Assembly: GCA_958423465.1 (NCBI GenBank)
Contig: CATZRD010000002.1
Span: forward strand, 55,252-119,251
Direction of reading: 5' to 3'
Source: an uncultured Oscillospiraceae bacterium
GTDB lineage: Bacteria; Bacillota; Clostridia; Oscillospirales; Oscillospiraceae
Length of the DNA stretch: 64,000 nucleotides
The number at the start of each line of letters is the position of its first letter. The stretch's first letter is position 1. The position numbers and the translations under genes are program-made. Below are positions 49,642-58,161 of this stretch, in pieces. The notes under the pieces were generated by a model, which saw only the letters and a program-made list of their open reading frames with translations, was not told the DNA's origin and searched no databases.

Positions 49642-51888
49642 ATGGAGATCTATCGGGACCCGTCCCGAACGCCCCAGGAGAGGGCCGGGGATCTGCTCTC
49701 GCGGATGACCCTGCGGGAGAAGGTGGGGCAGCTCACCCAGCGGCTCTACGGCTTCGCCGCCTATGAGCGGCGGGGGGCGGACGTGGAGCTGACGGAGGAA
49801 TTCCGGCGGGAGGTGGCCCGATACAGCGGCCTGGGCGCCCTGTACGGGCTGCACCGGGCGGACCCCTGGTCGGGGAAGGACTTCTCCACCGGTCTGGACG
49901 GCGCGATGGCCCCCAGGGTCCGCAATCAGGTGCAGCGGTACGTGCTGGAGCACTCCCGGCTGGGGATCCCGGTACTGTTCAGTACCGAGTGTCCCCACGG
50001 ACCCCAGGTCCTGGGCGGCTGCCTGCTGCCGGTGAATCTGGCGGCGGGGGCGTCCTTTGCCCCGGAGCTTCTGGAGAAGGCCGCTCAGGTCTGCGGGCGG
50101 CAGCTCCGGGAGCTGGGGGTGGACCTGGCCCTGGTGTCCGCCCTGGACGTGCTGCGGGATCCCAGGTGGGGCCGCAGCGAGGAGTGCTTCGGAGAGGACC
50201 CCTGTCTGGCCGCCCGGATGGCGGCGGCGGTGGTCCGGGGCATCCAGAGCCAGGGGGTGGACGCGGTGGCCAAGCACCTGTGCGCCCAGGGGGAGACCAC
50301 CGGCGGCGTGAACGCCAGCGCGGCCCGCGTCGGTCCCCGGGAGCTGCGGGAGATCCACCTGCCGCCGGTAAAAGCCTGTGTGGAGGCGGGGGCCACGGCC
50401 TTCATGGCCGCCTACAACGAGATCGACGGGGTGTACTGCCACGCCAACCGCTGGCTGCTGACAGATCTGCTCCGGGGAGAGTACGGCTTTCAGGGCTTCG
50501 TCATGTCCGACGGCGTGGCCATCGACCAGCTGGACGCCGTCACCGGGGACCGGGCGGCCTCCGGCGCGCTGGCCCTGAAGGCCGGGGTGGATATGGGCCT
50601 GTGGGATACCGGCTTCCAGAAGCTGGAGGAGGCGGTGGACCGGGGGCTGGTGGACCTCGCCGCCATCGACCGGGCGGTGGAGCGGGTGCTGACGGTGAAA
50701 TTCCGCCGGGGGCTGTTCGAGCGGCCCTATGTGCCGGAGACGGACCACTGGCGGACCTATACCGCCGCCAGCTGTCCCCAGGTGAAGGCCCTGACGGAGC
50801 AGAGCGTGGTGCTGCTGAAAAATCAGGGGGGCCTGCTGCCGCTGGACCATACCGGACCCCTTCGCCTGGGCCTCACCGGCCCCAACGCCGACAGCCTGTA
50901 CCATCAGCTGGGGGACTACACCCCGCCGGTGGAGCCCCGGGCGGGGACCACCCTCCGTCAGGGCCTGACGGCCTGGCTGGCGGAGAATGGAAGCCCAGCG
51001 GAGCTGGTGTACCGGCCCGGCTGCTCTCACTTTGGGGAGGATCCGGCGGCGGTGGAGGAGGCGTCAGCCGCCCTTCAGGACTGCGACGTGATTCTGGCGG
51101 CGGTGGGGGGGACCTCCAGCCGCTTCGCCGGGGGAGAGTTCGCCGCCAACGGCGCGGTCGAGCGGCAGGAGGCCGTCACCATGGACTGCGGCGAGAATGT
51201 GGATGACTGCCGTTTGACCCTGCCGGGGCAGCAGCTGGCGCTGCTGCGGCGGCTCCGGGAGACGGGAAAGCCGGTGGTGGTCATCCTCATCGGCGGGCGG
51301 CCCTACGCCATGGAGGAGATCGAGGAAAACGCCCGGGCCATCCTCTGCGCCTTCTATCCCGGCCTGACCGGAGGGGAGGCCCTGGCAAAGCTGCTCTTCG
51401 GCGCTGCGGAGCCGGCGGGGCGGCTGCCGGTATCCCTGCCGGACCACGCGGGGCAGCTCCCTGTGTACTATAACGCCAAGGACTCCTACCGGGCGGGGAC
51501 CTACTACAACGGCGGACGGCCCCGGTACGGCTTCGGCGCGGGGCTGAGCTATACCGCCTTTGCCTGGGAGCTGGTCTCCGCCCCGACGCCGTCGGACCGG
51601 ACGCTGACGGTCCGGGCGCGGAACACCGGGAAGCGGGGGGGCTGGATCGTGCCCCAGCTGTACCTCCACCGGACCCAGGGCGTGGTCACCAGCCGCCGCC
51701 GTCAGCTCTGCGGCTTTGATAAGCGGTATCTGGCGGCGGGGGAGAGCGCCGTGGTGACCCTTCCCATCCCGGAGGAGAGTCTGGGCCAGTGGGACGCCGC
51801 CATGGACTTTCAGATCCCGCCGGGACAGATCCGGTGGTTCCTCTCCGACGGCGGGGAGGACCTGCTGACCGGGGATTTCCGGCTATGA
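49642..51888 (+). CDS. GH3 beta-glycosidase
   Basis: The 748-residue protein has both GH3 domains and a fibronectin-type C-terminus: MTLREKVGQL, DPRWGRSEECFGEDP, AVAKHLCAQGETTGG, and the nucleophile Asp near 290 in GFVMSDGVAIDQL. It looks like a beta-glucosidase/xylosidase, not the NagZ type (no KHFPG-D-SH motif). No signal peptide. It ends the glycan locus; its beta-linked substrate within it is not clear. GAGAGGGGGGAG precedes the start. Confidence 0.9.
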   Translation: MEIYRDPSRTPQERAGDLLSRMTLREKVGQLTQRLYGFAAYERRGADVELTEEFRREVARYSGLGALYGLHRADPWSGKDFSTGLDGAMAPRVRNQVQRYVLEHSRLGIPVLFSTECPHGPQVLGGCLLPVNLAAGASFAPELLEKAAQVCGRQLRELGVDLALVSALDVLRDPRWGRSEECFGEDPCLAARMAAAVVRGIQSQGVDAVAKHLCAQGETTGGVNASAARVGPRELREIHLPPVKACVEAGATAFMAAYNEIDGVYCHANRWLLTDLLRGEYGFQGFVMSDGVAIDQLDAVTGDRAASGALALKAGVDMGLWDTGFQKLEEAVDRGLVDLAAIDRAVERVLTVKFRRGLFERPYVPETDHWRTYTAASCPQVKALTEQSVVLLKNQGGLLPLDHTGPLRLGLTGPNADSLYHQLGDYTPPVEPRAGTTLRQGLTAWLAENGSPAELVYRPGCSHFGEDPAAVEEASAALQDCDVILAAVGGTSSRFAGGEFAANGAVERQEAVTMDCGENVDDCRLTLPGQQLALLRRLRETGKPVVVILIGGRPYAMEEIEENARAILCAFYPGLTGGEALAKLLFGAAEPAGRLPVSLPDHAGQLPVYYNAKDSYRAGTYYNGGRPRYGFGAGLSYTAFAWELVSAPTPSDRTLTVRARNTGKRGGWIVPQLYLHRTQGVVTSRRRQLCGFDKRYLAAGESAVVTLPIPEESLGQWDAAMDFQIPPGQIRWFLSDGGEDLLTGDFRL

Positions 51889-51899
51889 GAACAGAAACG

Positions 51900-51934
51900 A
51901 CAGCGTTCCTCCGGCTTTGCCGGGGGAGCGCTGT
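51900..51934. terminator. Hairpin between convergent GH3 and metal ATPase genes
   Basis: A 15-bp stem (51900-51914 with 51920-51934, two G-U pairs) and loop CTTTG lies between the two stop codons. T-runs are weak on both sides. Confidence 0.6.
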
Positions 51935-51947
51935 CGGCCATGTCTGA

Positions 51948-53966
51948 CTACAGCTTTTTGACGAACAGACAGCGGATGGCGTTGAGCACGGCGATGACCA
52001 TGACGCCCACATCGGCGAAGATCGCCAGATACATGTTCGTCTTTCCCAGAGCGCCCAGGAGCAGGCAGGCGAACTTGACACCCAGGGCCAGGACGATGTT
52101 CTGATGGACGATCCGCAGGCACTTTCGGGAGATTTTGATGGCCTTGACCATCTTCAGCGGGTCGTCATCCATGAGAACGATGTCCGCCGCCTCGATGGCG
52201 GCGTCGGATCCCAGCGCCCCCATGGCGACGCCGATGTCCGCCCGGGACAGCACCGGGGCGTCGTTGATGCCGTCGCCCACGAAGGCCAGCTTGGCCTTGC
52301 CGGTTTTCATTTGCAGCAGCTCTTCCACTTTGGACACTTTATCTGCAGGAAGCAGTTCGCTGTAAACCTGGTCCAGACCGAGGGAAGCGGCTACCTGCTC
52401 CGCTACCTTTTTGGCGTCGCCGGTGAGCATCACGGTTTTCTCCACCCCCGCGGCCCGCAGCCCGGCGATGGCCTCCCCGGCGTGGGGCTTCACAACGTCG
52501 GAGATCAGGATGTGTCCCGCGTAGGCCCCGTTTACCGCCATGTGGATGATGGTGCCCGTGTGGTGGCAGTCGATGTACGGTATGCCCAGCTGCCGCATCA
52601 GCTTGTCGTTGCCGGCTGCGACTTCCACGCCGTCCACCTTCGCGATCACGCCGCTGCCGCTGATCTCCCGAATATCGCTGACCCGGGAGCGGTCAGGCTC
52701 CCTGCCGTAGGCCCGCTGGAGGCTTCGGCTGATGGGGTGGGAGGACGCGCTCTCCGCCAGGGCCGCGTATTCCAGTAGCTTGGCGTCCTCCATTTCGCTG
52801 TGGTGGATGCCGCTCACCTCGAAAACGCCCTGGGTCAGGGTGCCGGTCTTATCAAACACCACCACCCTGGTCTGGGACAGGCTCTCCAGATAGTTGGAGC
52901 CTTTCACCAGAATCCCCTCCTGACTGGCCCCGCCGATCCCGGCGAAGAAGCTGAGGGGGATGCTGATAACAAGAGCGCAGGGACAGCTGATAACTAAGAA
53001 AGTCAGGGCACGATAGACCCAAGTTCCCCAATCGGCGGGCAGGCCCATGGCCAGCATACGGATCAGAGGGGGCAGAACCGCCAGGGCCAGGGCGCTGCAG
53101 CAGACGGCGGGGGTGTAGATCCGGGCAAATTTGGAGATGAAATCCTCGGATCTGGATTTGCGGGAGCTGGCGTTCTCCACCAGATCCAGAATCTTGGACA
53201 CGGTGGACTCGCCAAATTCCTTGCTGGTCCGGATCTTCAGCACGCCGGTCATGTTGATGCAGCCGCTGATGATCTCGTTGCCCACCCTGGCCTCACGGGG
53301 CAGGCTCTCGCCGGTGAGGGCGCTGGTGTTCAGGCTGGAGCTGCCCTCCACGATCACGCCGTCGATGGGGACCTTCTCCCCGGGCCGCACCACGATCACG
53401 CTGCCCACGGCCACCTCATCCGGGTCTACCTGCTCCAGCCTTCCGTCCGCCTCCACGTTGGCATAGTCGGGACGAATGTCCATCAGCTCGCTGATGCTGC
53501 GGCGGCTCCTGCCGACGGCGTAGCTCTGGAACCACTCGCCGATCTGGTAGAACAGCATCACCGCGATGGCCTCCAGATAGTCGCCGTTCTCATAAATGGC
53601 CAGGGCCATGGCACCCACGGTGGCCACCGCCATCAGGAAGTTCTCGTCGAATACCCGCCGGTTCAGGATCCCCTTGCCGGCCTTCCGGAGAATATCATAG
53701 CCAATGATGAAGTAGTCCGCCAGGTACAGGACGAACCGGACCCAGCGGCCCGCTCCGGGAAACAGGACCCCGTCCAGCCGGGCGAAAGCCTCCGCCGGCA
53801 GGAACTGCAGCCCCAGAAGGATGGCCGAAGCCGCGAGGATGCGGAGCAGCATGGTTTTCTGCTTTCCTGTCATGCCACTGCCGGCCCGCCGGCCCACGAT
53901 AAAGCGCAGCGCCGCGGCCATCAGGATCACAACGGCCAGCAGAATATTCACGACAAGCTTCTGCAT
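51948..53966 (-). CDS. Heavy-metal P1B-type ATPase (CadA/ZntA-like)
   Basis: The 672-residue pump has the P1B signature CPC in FLVISCPCALVISIP near residue 327, the phosphorylation site DKTGTLTQ near 371, the HP motif in SASSHPISRSL, and GDGINDAPVLSRAD. Length and motifs fit Zn2+/Cd2+/Pb2+ exporters. Unlike typical CadA/ZntA it has no N-terminal metal-binding domain; two hydrophobic helices come first. That domain is encoded separately at 54097. A 12-base tandem repeat (53982-54005) lies in its leader, just before the ribosome site. Confidence 0.93.
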   Translation of the reverse strand: MQKLVVNILLAVVILMAAALRFIVGRRAGSGMTGKQKTMLLRILAASAILLGLQFLPAEAFARLDGVLFPGAGRWVRFVLYLADYFIIGYDILRKAGKGILNRRVFDENFLMAVATVGAMALAIYENGDYLEAIAVMLFYQIGEWFQSYAVGRSRRSISELMDIRPDYANVEADGRLEQVDPDEVAVGSVIVVRPGEKVPIDGVIVEGSSSLNTSALTGESLPREARVGNEIISGCINMTGVLKIRTSKEFGESTVSKILDLVENASSRKSRSEDFISKFARIYTPAVCCSALALAVLPPLIRMLAMGLPADWGTWVYRALTFLVISCPCALVISIPLSFFAGIGGASQEGILVKGSNYLESLSQTRVVVFDKTGTLTQGVFEVSGIHHSEMEDAKLLEYAALAESASSHPISRSLQRAYGREPDRSRVSDIREISGSGVIAKVDGVEVAAGNDKLMRQLGIPYIDCHHTGTIIHMAVNGAYAGHILISDVVKPHAGEAIAGLRAAGVEKTVMLTGDAKKVAEQVAASLGLDQVYSELLPADKVSKVEELLQMKTGKAKLAFVGDGINDAPVLSRADIGVAMGALGSDAAIEAADIVLMDDDPLKMVKAIKISRKCLRIVHQNIVLALGVKFACLLLGALGKTNMYLAIFADVGVMVIAVLNAIRCLFVKKL

Positions 53967-53981
53967 ACAAAAGCTCCTTTC

Positions 53982-54005
53982 TATGATTGCTGATATGATT
54001 GCTGA
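53982..54005. repeat. 12-bp tandem duplication in the ATPase leader
   Basis: TATGATTGCTGA occurs twice without a gap, starting 16 bases upstream of the ATPase ATG. It probably arose by slippage; no function is evident. Confidence 0.75.
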
Positions 54006-54029
54006 ATGGTTTATTTGCTCGTTCTGGAA

Positions 54030-54071
54030 AGGCCCCCCTGCCGCGGGCGTCAGCCGCTTTCAGGGGAGCCT
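54030..54071 (-). other. Stem-loop between chaperone and ATPase genes
   Basis: AGGCCCCCCTG pairs with CAGGGGAGCCT with one mismatch, with a smaller GC stem in its loop. No T-run, so it is more likely a processing or attenuation stem than a full stop. Confidence 0.45.
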
Positions 54072-54096
54072 TTGGGCCGCCGGGGAAGTTTCCCTG

Positions 54097-54315
54097 TTAC
54101 AGGAAGATCTCACAGTCCGGCTCCACCTTCTTGCAGGCGGCCAGGACATCCCGCATGACGGCCTTGGGCTCCTGGCCCTCGGCGAACTCCACGATCATCT
54201 TCTGGGTCATGAAATTGACGGTGGCGGTCTGGACGCCGGAGGTCTTGCGGGCGGCGTTCTCCATCAGGTTGGCGCAGTTGGCGCAGTCCACCTCGATCTT
54301 GTAGGTCTTTTTCAT
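54097..54315 (-). CDS. Stand-alone HMA metallochaperone domain
   Basis: The 72-residue protein is one heavy-metal-associated domain with a Cys pair CANC (Cys11, Cys14) in VDCANCANLMENAARK. The extra acidic residue in VDCANC fits Zn/Cd rather than copper chaperones (inference). It precedes the ATPase that lacks this domain, so it probably delivers or senses metal for it. The start at 54315 follows GAGGA. Confidence 0.9.
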   Translation of the reverse strand: MKKTYKIEVDCANCANLMENAARKTSGVQTATVNFMTQKMIVEFAEGQEPKAVMRDVLAACKKVEPDCEIFL

Positions 54316-54351
54316 AGGGGCGGTCCTCCTCAAAACGTATTTGGATTTTAT

Positions 54352-54371
54352 GATTAAGCACTTGTTTAATC
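54352..54371. promoter_or_regulatory. ArsR/SmtB-type operator
   Basis: GATTAAGCA and TGTTTAATC flank a 2-base centre: a near-perfect palindrome with one mismatch, close to CadC/CzrA operators. It overlaps the -35 of the regulator's promoter and lies within the divergent promoter of the chaperone-ATPase genes, so one site can control both. Confidence 0.65.
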
Positions 54372-54390
54372 GAACTGCCTGAAGTATAAT
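54362..54390 (+). promoter_or_regulatory. Promoter of the ArsR-AraC regulator
   Basis: TTGTTT (54362-54367), 17-base spacer, TATAAT (54385-54390). Confidence 0.65.
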
Positions 54391-54492
54391 ACGGAGGGAA
54401 GCCCGTGTCAATCAGTCCGGAAGGATTCCCTGCCAAATGGGCGAAACAAATTTCCGTTCGGGCGAAAAGCCCCGCAGAAAGGAGCGGCAGGT

Positions 54493-55218
54493 ATGGCCGA
54501 CATCAAATTGCCCCACCAGCATGGAGAGGGGAGAGAGACCGCCCTGATCCAGGAGCAGCTGGTCCGGGTGGAGCGGTTCCAGACCGTGGCGGAGGTGTTC
54601 AGACAGCTGGGGGACACCACCCGAATCCGCGTCTTTTGGCTGCTGTGCCACTGTGAGGAGTGCGTGGTCAACATCTCCGCCATGCTGGAGATGTCCAGTC
54701 CGGCGGTATCCCATCATCTGCGCCCCCTCCGGAACAGCGGCCTCATCGTCTGCCGCCGGGAGGGAAAGGAAGTCTACTACCGGGCGTCGGATACGCCCCA
54801 GAGCCAGCTTCTGCACCAGATGATCGAGCAGGTCATGGAAATCACCTGCCCGGAGCATCCCCCCATTTCTCCGGCGCGGGAGGAGGACCGCCAGCCGGAG
54901 ACGGTGGAGATCGTGCGGGAGATCCACGACCGGCTGTTGGAAAATATGGATCGGAAGATCACGATTGATGAGCTGTCCAAACAGTATCATATGAACCCGA
55001 CGACTTTGAAGGCAGCGTTTAAAGCAGTCTATGGAACATCTCTCGCGGCGCATATCAAGGAGCACCGCATGGAGCAGGCGGCCCGGCTGCTGCGGGAGAC
55101 CGACAGGAGCGTGGCGGAGATCGCTCAGGCGGTGGGCTATGACAGCCAGAGCAAATTCACCGCGGCGTTCAAGGCCTTTTTCGGGGCGCTGCCCAGAGAA
55201 TACCGCAAGGGGTCCTAG
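54493..55218 (+). CDS. ArsR-AraC fusion metal regulator
   Basis: The 241-residue protein joins two DNA-binding domains. Residues 30-110 are an ArsR/SmtB winged helix with the metal motif CHCEECVV (three Cys, as in the ELCVC motif of CadC/ArsR) and AVSHHLRPLRNSGLIVCRREGKEVYYR. Residues 145-240 are an AraC HTH pair (ITIDELSKQYHMNPTTLKAAF and SVAEIAQAVGYDSQSKFTAAF). It diverges from the chaperone and metal-pump genes across an ArsR-type operator. Likely it represses without metal; the AraC half may activate or give a second site. This two-domain make-up is unusual. Confidence 0.88.
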   Translation: MADIKLPHQHGEGRETALIQEQLVRVERFQTVAEVFRQLGDTTRIRVFWLLCHCEECVVNISAMLEMSSPAVSHHLRPLRNSGLIVCRREGKEVYYRASDTPQSQLLHQMIEQVMEITCPEHPPISPAREEDRQPETVEIVREIHDRLLENMDRKITIDELSKQYHMNPTTLKAAFKAVYGTSLAAHIKEHRMEQAARLLRETDRSVAEIAQAVGYDSQSKFTAAFKAFFGALPREYRKGS

Positions 55219-55359
55219 GGGGCATCGGCCCCGGCCCCGCCCACCCCCCTTTTCCCACGGAGACACCTGTTATCGTGAGGGAAAGGGGGGTTCCTGTTGG
55301 AGCGCCTGAAGGCGCTGGGGGACCGCGGCGGCGCCGGGGGCAAGGCGGCCGGGAATGGG

Positions 55360-56571
55360 TCAGGAGGGCGACCCGCCCTGCCGCCGGTACTGGTTGGGCG
55401 TGCAGCCGAACCGCTCACGGAACAGCCGGGTGAAATAGCTCTGGGAGCTGAATTGCAGATAGGCGGAGATCTCCGCCAGAGAAAACTCCGACGCTGTCAG
55501 CAGATACGCCGCCTCCCGGAGCCGCTCCCCCTGAACATAGGCCGGAACGCTGACGCCAAGCTCCCGCTGAAAGCAGGCCGACAGGGTGCGGACGCTGACG
55601 CCGCAGTAGGCCGCCAGGTCCTCTGTCCGGTTGGGACGGTGGAGGTTCTGCCCGATGTAGTCCAGACACCGCCGCAGCGGCAGGGAGAGCGCCTCCGCCC
55701 CGTGGAGCTGCCCCACCCGCCCGCAGAAGTCCATGGCCATTTTATAGCTGAGGGCGTCCACGTCGGCGGGGCCCATGAGCCGGTCCATCTGCTGGCAGTA
55801 GCTGTCGCTGAGGGAGAAGGCGGCTTCCTGGGGCATCCCGCCCCGGATGGCGGCCCGGGTGACCATGGTGACGAAGGACACGAAGGTATACTTCTTCTGC
55901 CGCAGAAGGTCCGTGGACATCAGCCCCTCGCTGCCGCCGGTGGGCTGGAGGAACCGCCGCTGCAGCTGGGCCGGATCCCCCTCCTCCACCGCCCGCAGCA
56001 CCCCCGCTTCAAAGCTGACGGTGGTGTGCCGCACCGGTTCCTCCTGTTCCCGGGCCTGAAACAGCTGCCGCTGCCAGGTCTCCTCCACGGTATTCTGCTG
56101 GATGGTGCTGTTGCACAGAAGAATATCCTCCACCGGGATCTTCTGGCCGGCGCACAGGCGGACCGCCAGAGACAGGGCGATGGTGAACCGGCGGTAGGAG
56201 AAGGCGGGCACGCCCATGAGGCAGTCGCAGAAGGGGAGAAGAAGATCCGGGACGATCACGTCCCGGCACATATCCAGAACGGCCTCCCGTCTGGGCCGCT
56301 GAGGCCCCGCCGGTCCCAGAAGCAGGTAGGCGTCCTCCTCCAGCCGGGCCACGCCCAGAAAGTACCCCGGCTCAAAAACCAGGATCAGCGGGTGGTCCCG
56401 GTCCCGCTTCTGGAGGGAAAAGTCCAGTACGCAGTAGGAAAGATAGTCCCGCGCCAGAGGGAGGCGGGGGAAGCGGGGACAGAAGTGCAGCGCCTCTCCG
56501 TCACCGGAGCAGAGACACAGGGGCAGGCCGGTAAGCTCATGGAGCTGATCCAGCAGGGCGAGGTCCGTCAT
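55360..56571 (-). CDS. AraC family transcriptional regulator of the rhamnoside locus
   Basis: The 403-residue protein has a long N-terminal sensor (about 1-290, no family I recognise) and a C-terminal AraC HTH pair (TEDLAAYCGVSVRTLSACFQ and SLAEISAYLQFSSQSYFTRLF, ending GCTPNQYRR). It diverges from the sugar transporter-GH78-GH3 operon and probably activates it with a rhamnoside or sugar as ligand. The start at 56571 follows AGGAGGG. A 20-bp-period direct repeat between the two genes is a likely binding site. Confidence 0.9.
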   Translation of the reverse strand: MTDLALLDQLHELTGLPLCLCSGDGEALHFCPRFPRLPLARDYLSYCVLDFSLQKRDRDHPLILVFEPGYFLGVARLEEDAYLLLGPAGPQRPRREAVLDMCRDVIVPDLLLPFCDCLMGVPAFSYRRFTIALSLAVRLCAGQKIPVEDILLCNSTIQQNTVEETWQRQLFQAREQEEPVRHTTVSFEAGVLRAVEEGDPAQLQRRFLQPTGGSEGLMSTDLLRQKKYTFVSFVTMVTRAAIRGGMPQEAAFSLSDSYCQQMDRLMGPADVDALSYKMAMDFCGRVGQLHGAEALSLPLRRCLDYIGQNLHRPNRTEDLAAYCGVSVRTLSACFQRELGVSVPAYVQGERLREAAYLLTASEFSLAEISAYLQFSSQSYFTRLFRERFGCTPNQYRRQGGSPS

Positions 56572-56615
56572 AGAGCATCCCTCCTGATGGGTATTTTCCA
56601 AATGATATCATACTT

Positions 56616-56647
56616 TGCCGGAAATTGATATAATGAACCGGAAAATT
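56616..56647 (+). promoter_or_regulatory. Tandem CCGGAAA repeats, candidate AraC site, with TATAAT -10
   Basis: CCGGAAATT (56618-56626) and CCGGAAAATT (56638-56647) repeat with a 20-base period. TATAAT lies between them at 56629-56634, without a recognisable -35, as expected for an activator-dependent promoter. Confidence 0.5.
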
Positions 56648-56702
56648 ATGGGACAATAGCGGCATGAACCATGCCGCGGCAGGCATGGAAGGAGGAAAAA
56701 CG

Positions 56703-58160
56703 ATGAAAAAGGCGAAAACCGCTCCCGCCGGCGGGAGGCTCCCCGCCAGCCGCGTCCGCTCGGAGGATGTGTCCCGTTCAGAGAAATGGCTGGGCTATCT
56801 GCTGGGCCCCGCCGGGGCGCTGCTTTTGAACGCGGTGCTGGCCACCTATCTGAACGTCTACTACACCGACGTGCTGAAGCTGACCCATGTGTGGGGCGGG
56901 GCCTTCCTGGTGGTGTTCCCCATCGTGTCCAAGGTCATCGACGCCATTACCAATGTGGTGATGGGCTACGTCATCGACCACACCCGGACCAAGGAGGGCA
57001 AGGCCCGGCCGTGGCTGCTGCTGAGCGCGCCTCTGCTCACCGTCACCGGTATCCTGCTCTTCACCGTGCCCGCCGCGTCGGAGACGGTGCAGGTCATCTG
57101 GGTCATGGTGTCCTACAACCTGTTCTACTCCTTCGCCTACACCATTTTCAACATGAGCCACAACCTGATGGTGCCTCTCTCCACCCGGGACTCCACCCAG
57201 CGGGGCGGCCTGTCGGTGTTCAACCAGGTGACGACGGTGATGATCAGCGGCATCCTGGTGGCGCTGATCTTCCCCATGGTGGTCATGCCCATGCTGGGGG
57301 TGGACAAGGGCAAGTGGATCGCCCTGATGAGCGTTCTGTCCGTGCTGGCCCTGCCGCTGACGCTGCTGGAGTACTTTTTCACCAAAGAGCGGGTGACCCT
57401 GGAAAACCAGGCGGCGGGGGAGACTTCCGTCTCCTTCGCCCAACAGCTGAGGGCCATTTTTACCGACAGATACATGCTCATCATCTACGCCTATTTCCTC
57501 ATCAACACCTTTGGAACAAGTATTAAAAATATCAGTCTGGTCTATTTCTGCAATTACGTCCTGGGCACCTACAACGACGGCGTCACCCAGACCATGATCT
57601 CGGTCATCGGCGGCATCCCCATGGGCATCGGCATTTTCGCCGTCTGGCCCCTGGCCAAGAAATTCGGCAAACGGAACGTGACGGCGGCGGGGTTCATCCT
57701 CTATGCCGTGGGCAGCGGGATCTGCTGGATGTTTCCCCACAGCATGCCCATCATGCTGGTGGGCCAGTTCATCAAGAACATCGGCGGCCTGCCCTGCTCC
57801 TATGTGTTCATGGCCCTCTTCGCCGACGTGCTGGACCATGTGGAGTGGAAGGCGGGCTTCCGCTGCGACGGTATCGCCATGTCGGTCTACAACATCATCG
57901 CCGTGGCCATGGTGGGGGTGTGTACCGGCGTTTTCAACGGCTGGCTGGCCGGGGCGGGCTATGTGGCCCCGGAGATCGTGAACGGCGTCACGGTGGCCGT
58001 CGTCCAGCCCCCGGCGGTGCAGAACGTCATCACCTTCGGCTTTGCGGGTCTGGAGACGTTTACCGGCGTTATCCTGGCGGTGCTGCTCATTTTCCTGAAC
58101 GTGGAGAAGGATATCGGGAAAAAACAGGCGGAGATCAGGGCCAGAAGAGGGGGCAAGTGA
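56703..58160 (+). CDS. GPH family sugar:cation symporter
   Basis: The 485-residue protein has about twelve membrane helices and the GPH (MelB-like) features: [20 protein letters not shown] at the start, [30 protein letters not shown], and TLRNRLSVFNQ-like [16 protein letters not shown]. It imports glycosides with Na+ or H+. It leads the operon with GH78 and GH3, so it probably brings in rhamnosyl-glucosides. GGAGG precedes the ATG at 56703; the stop is one base before GH78. Confidence 0.92.
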   Translation: MKKAKTAPAGGRLPASRVRSEDVSRSEKWLGYLLGPAGALLLNAVLATYLNVYYTDVLKLTHVWGGAFLVVFPIVSKVIDAITNVVMGYVIDHTRTKEGKARPWLLLSAPLLTVTGILLFTVPAASETVQVIWVMVSYNLFYSFAYTIFNMSHNLMVPLSTRDSTQRGGLSVFNQVTTVMISGILVALIFPMVVMPMLGVDKGKWIALMSVLSVLALPLTLLEYFFTKERVTLENQAAGETSVSFAQQLRAIFTDRYMLIIYAYFLINTFGTSIKNISLVYFCNYVLGTYNDGVTQTMISVIGGIPMGIGIFAVWPLAKKFGKRNVTAAGFILYAVGSGICWMFPHSMPIMLVGQFIKNIGGLPCSYVFMALFADVLDHVEWKAGFRCDGIAMSVYNIIAVAMVGVCTGVFNGWLAGAGYVAPEIVNGVTVAVVQPPAVQNVITFGFAGLETFTGVILAVLLIFLNVEKDIGKKQAEIRARRGGK

Positions 58161-58161
58161 G

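Noticed and set aside
46263..49643. Long minus-strand frame opposite GH38
   Set aside because: Antisense shadow of GH38, without start signal or recognisable domain.
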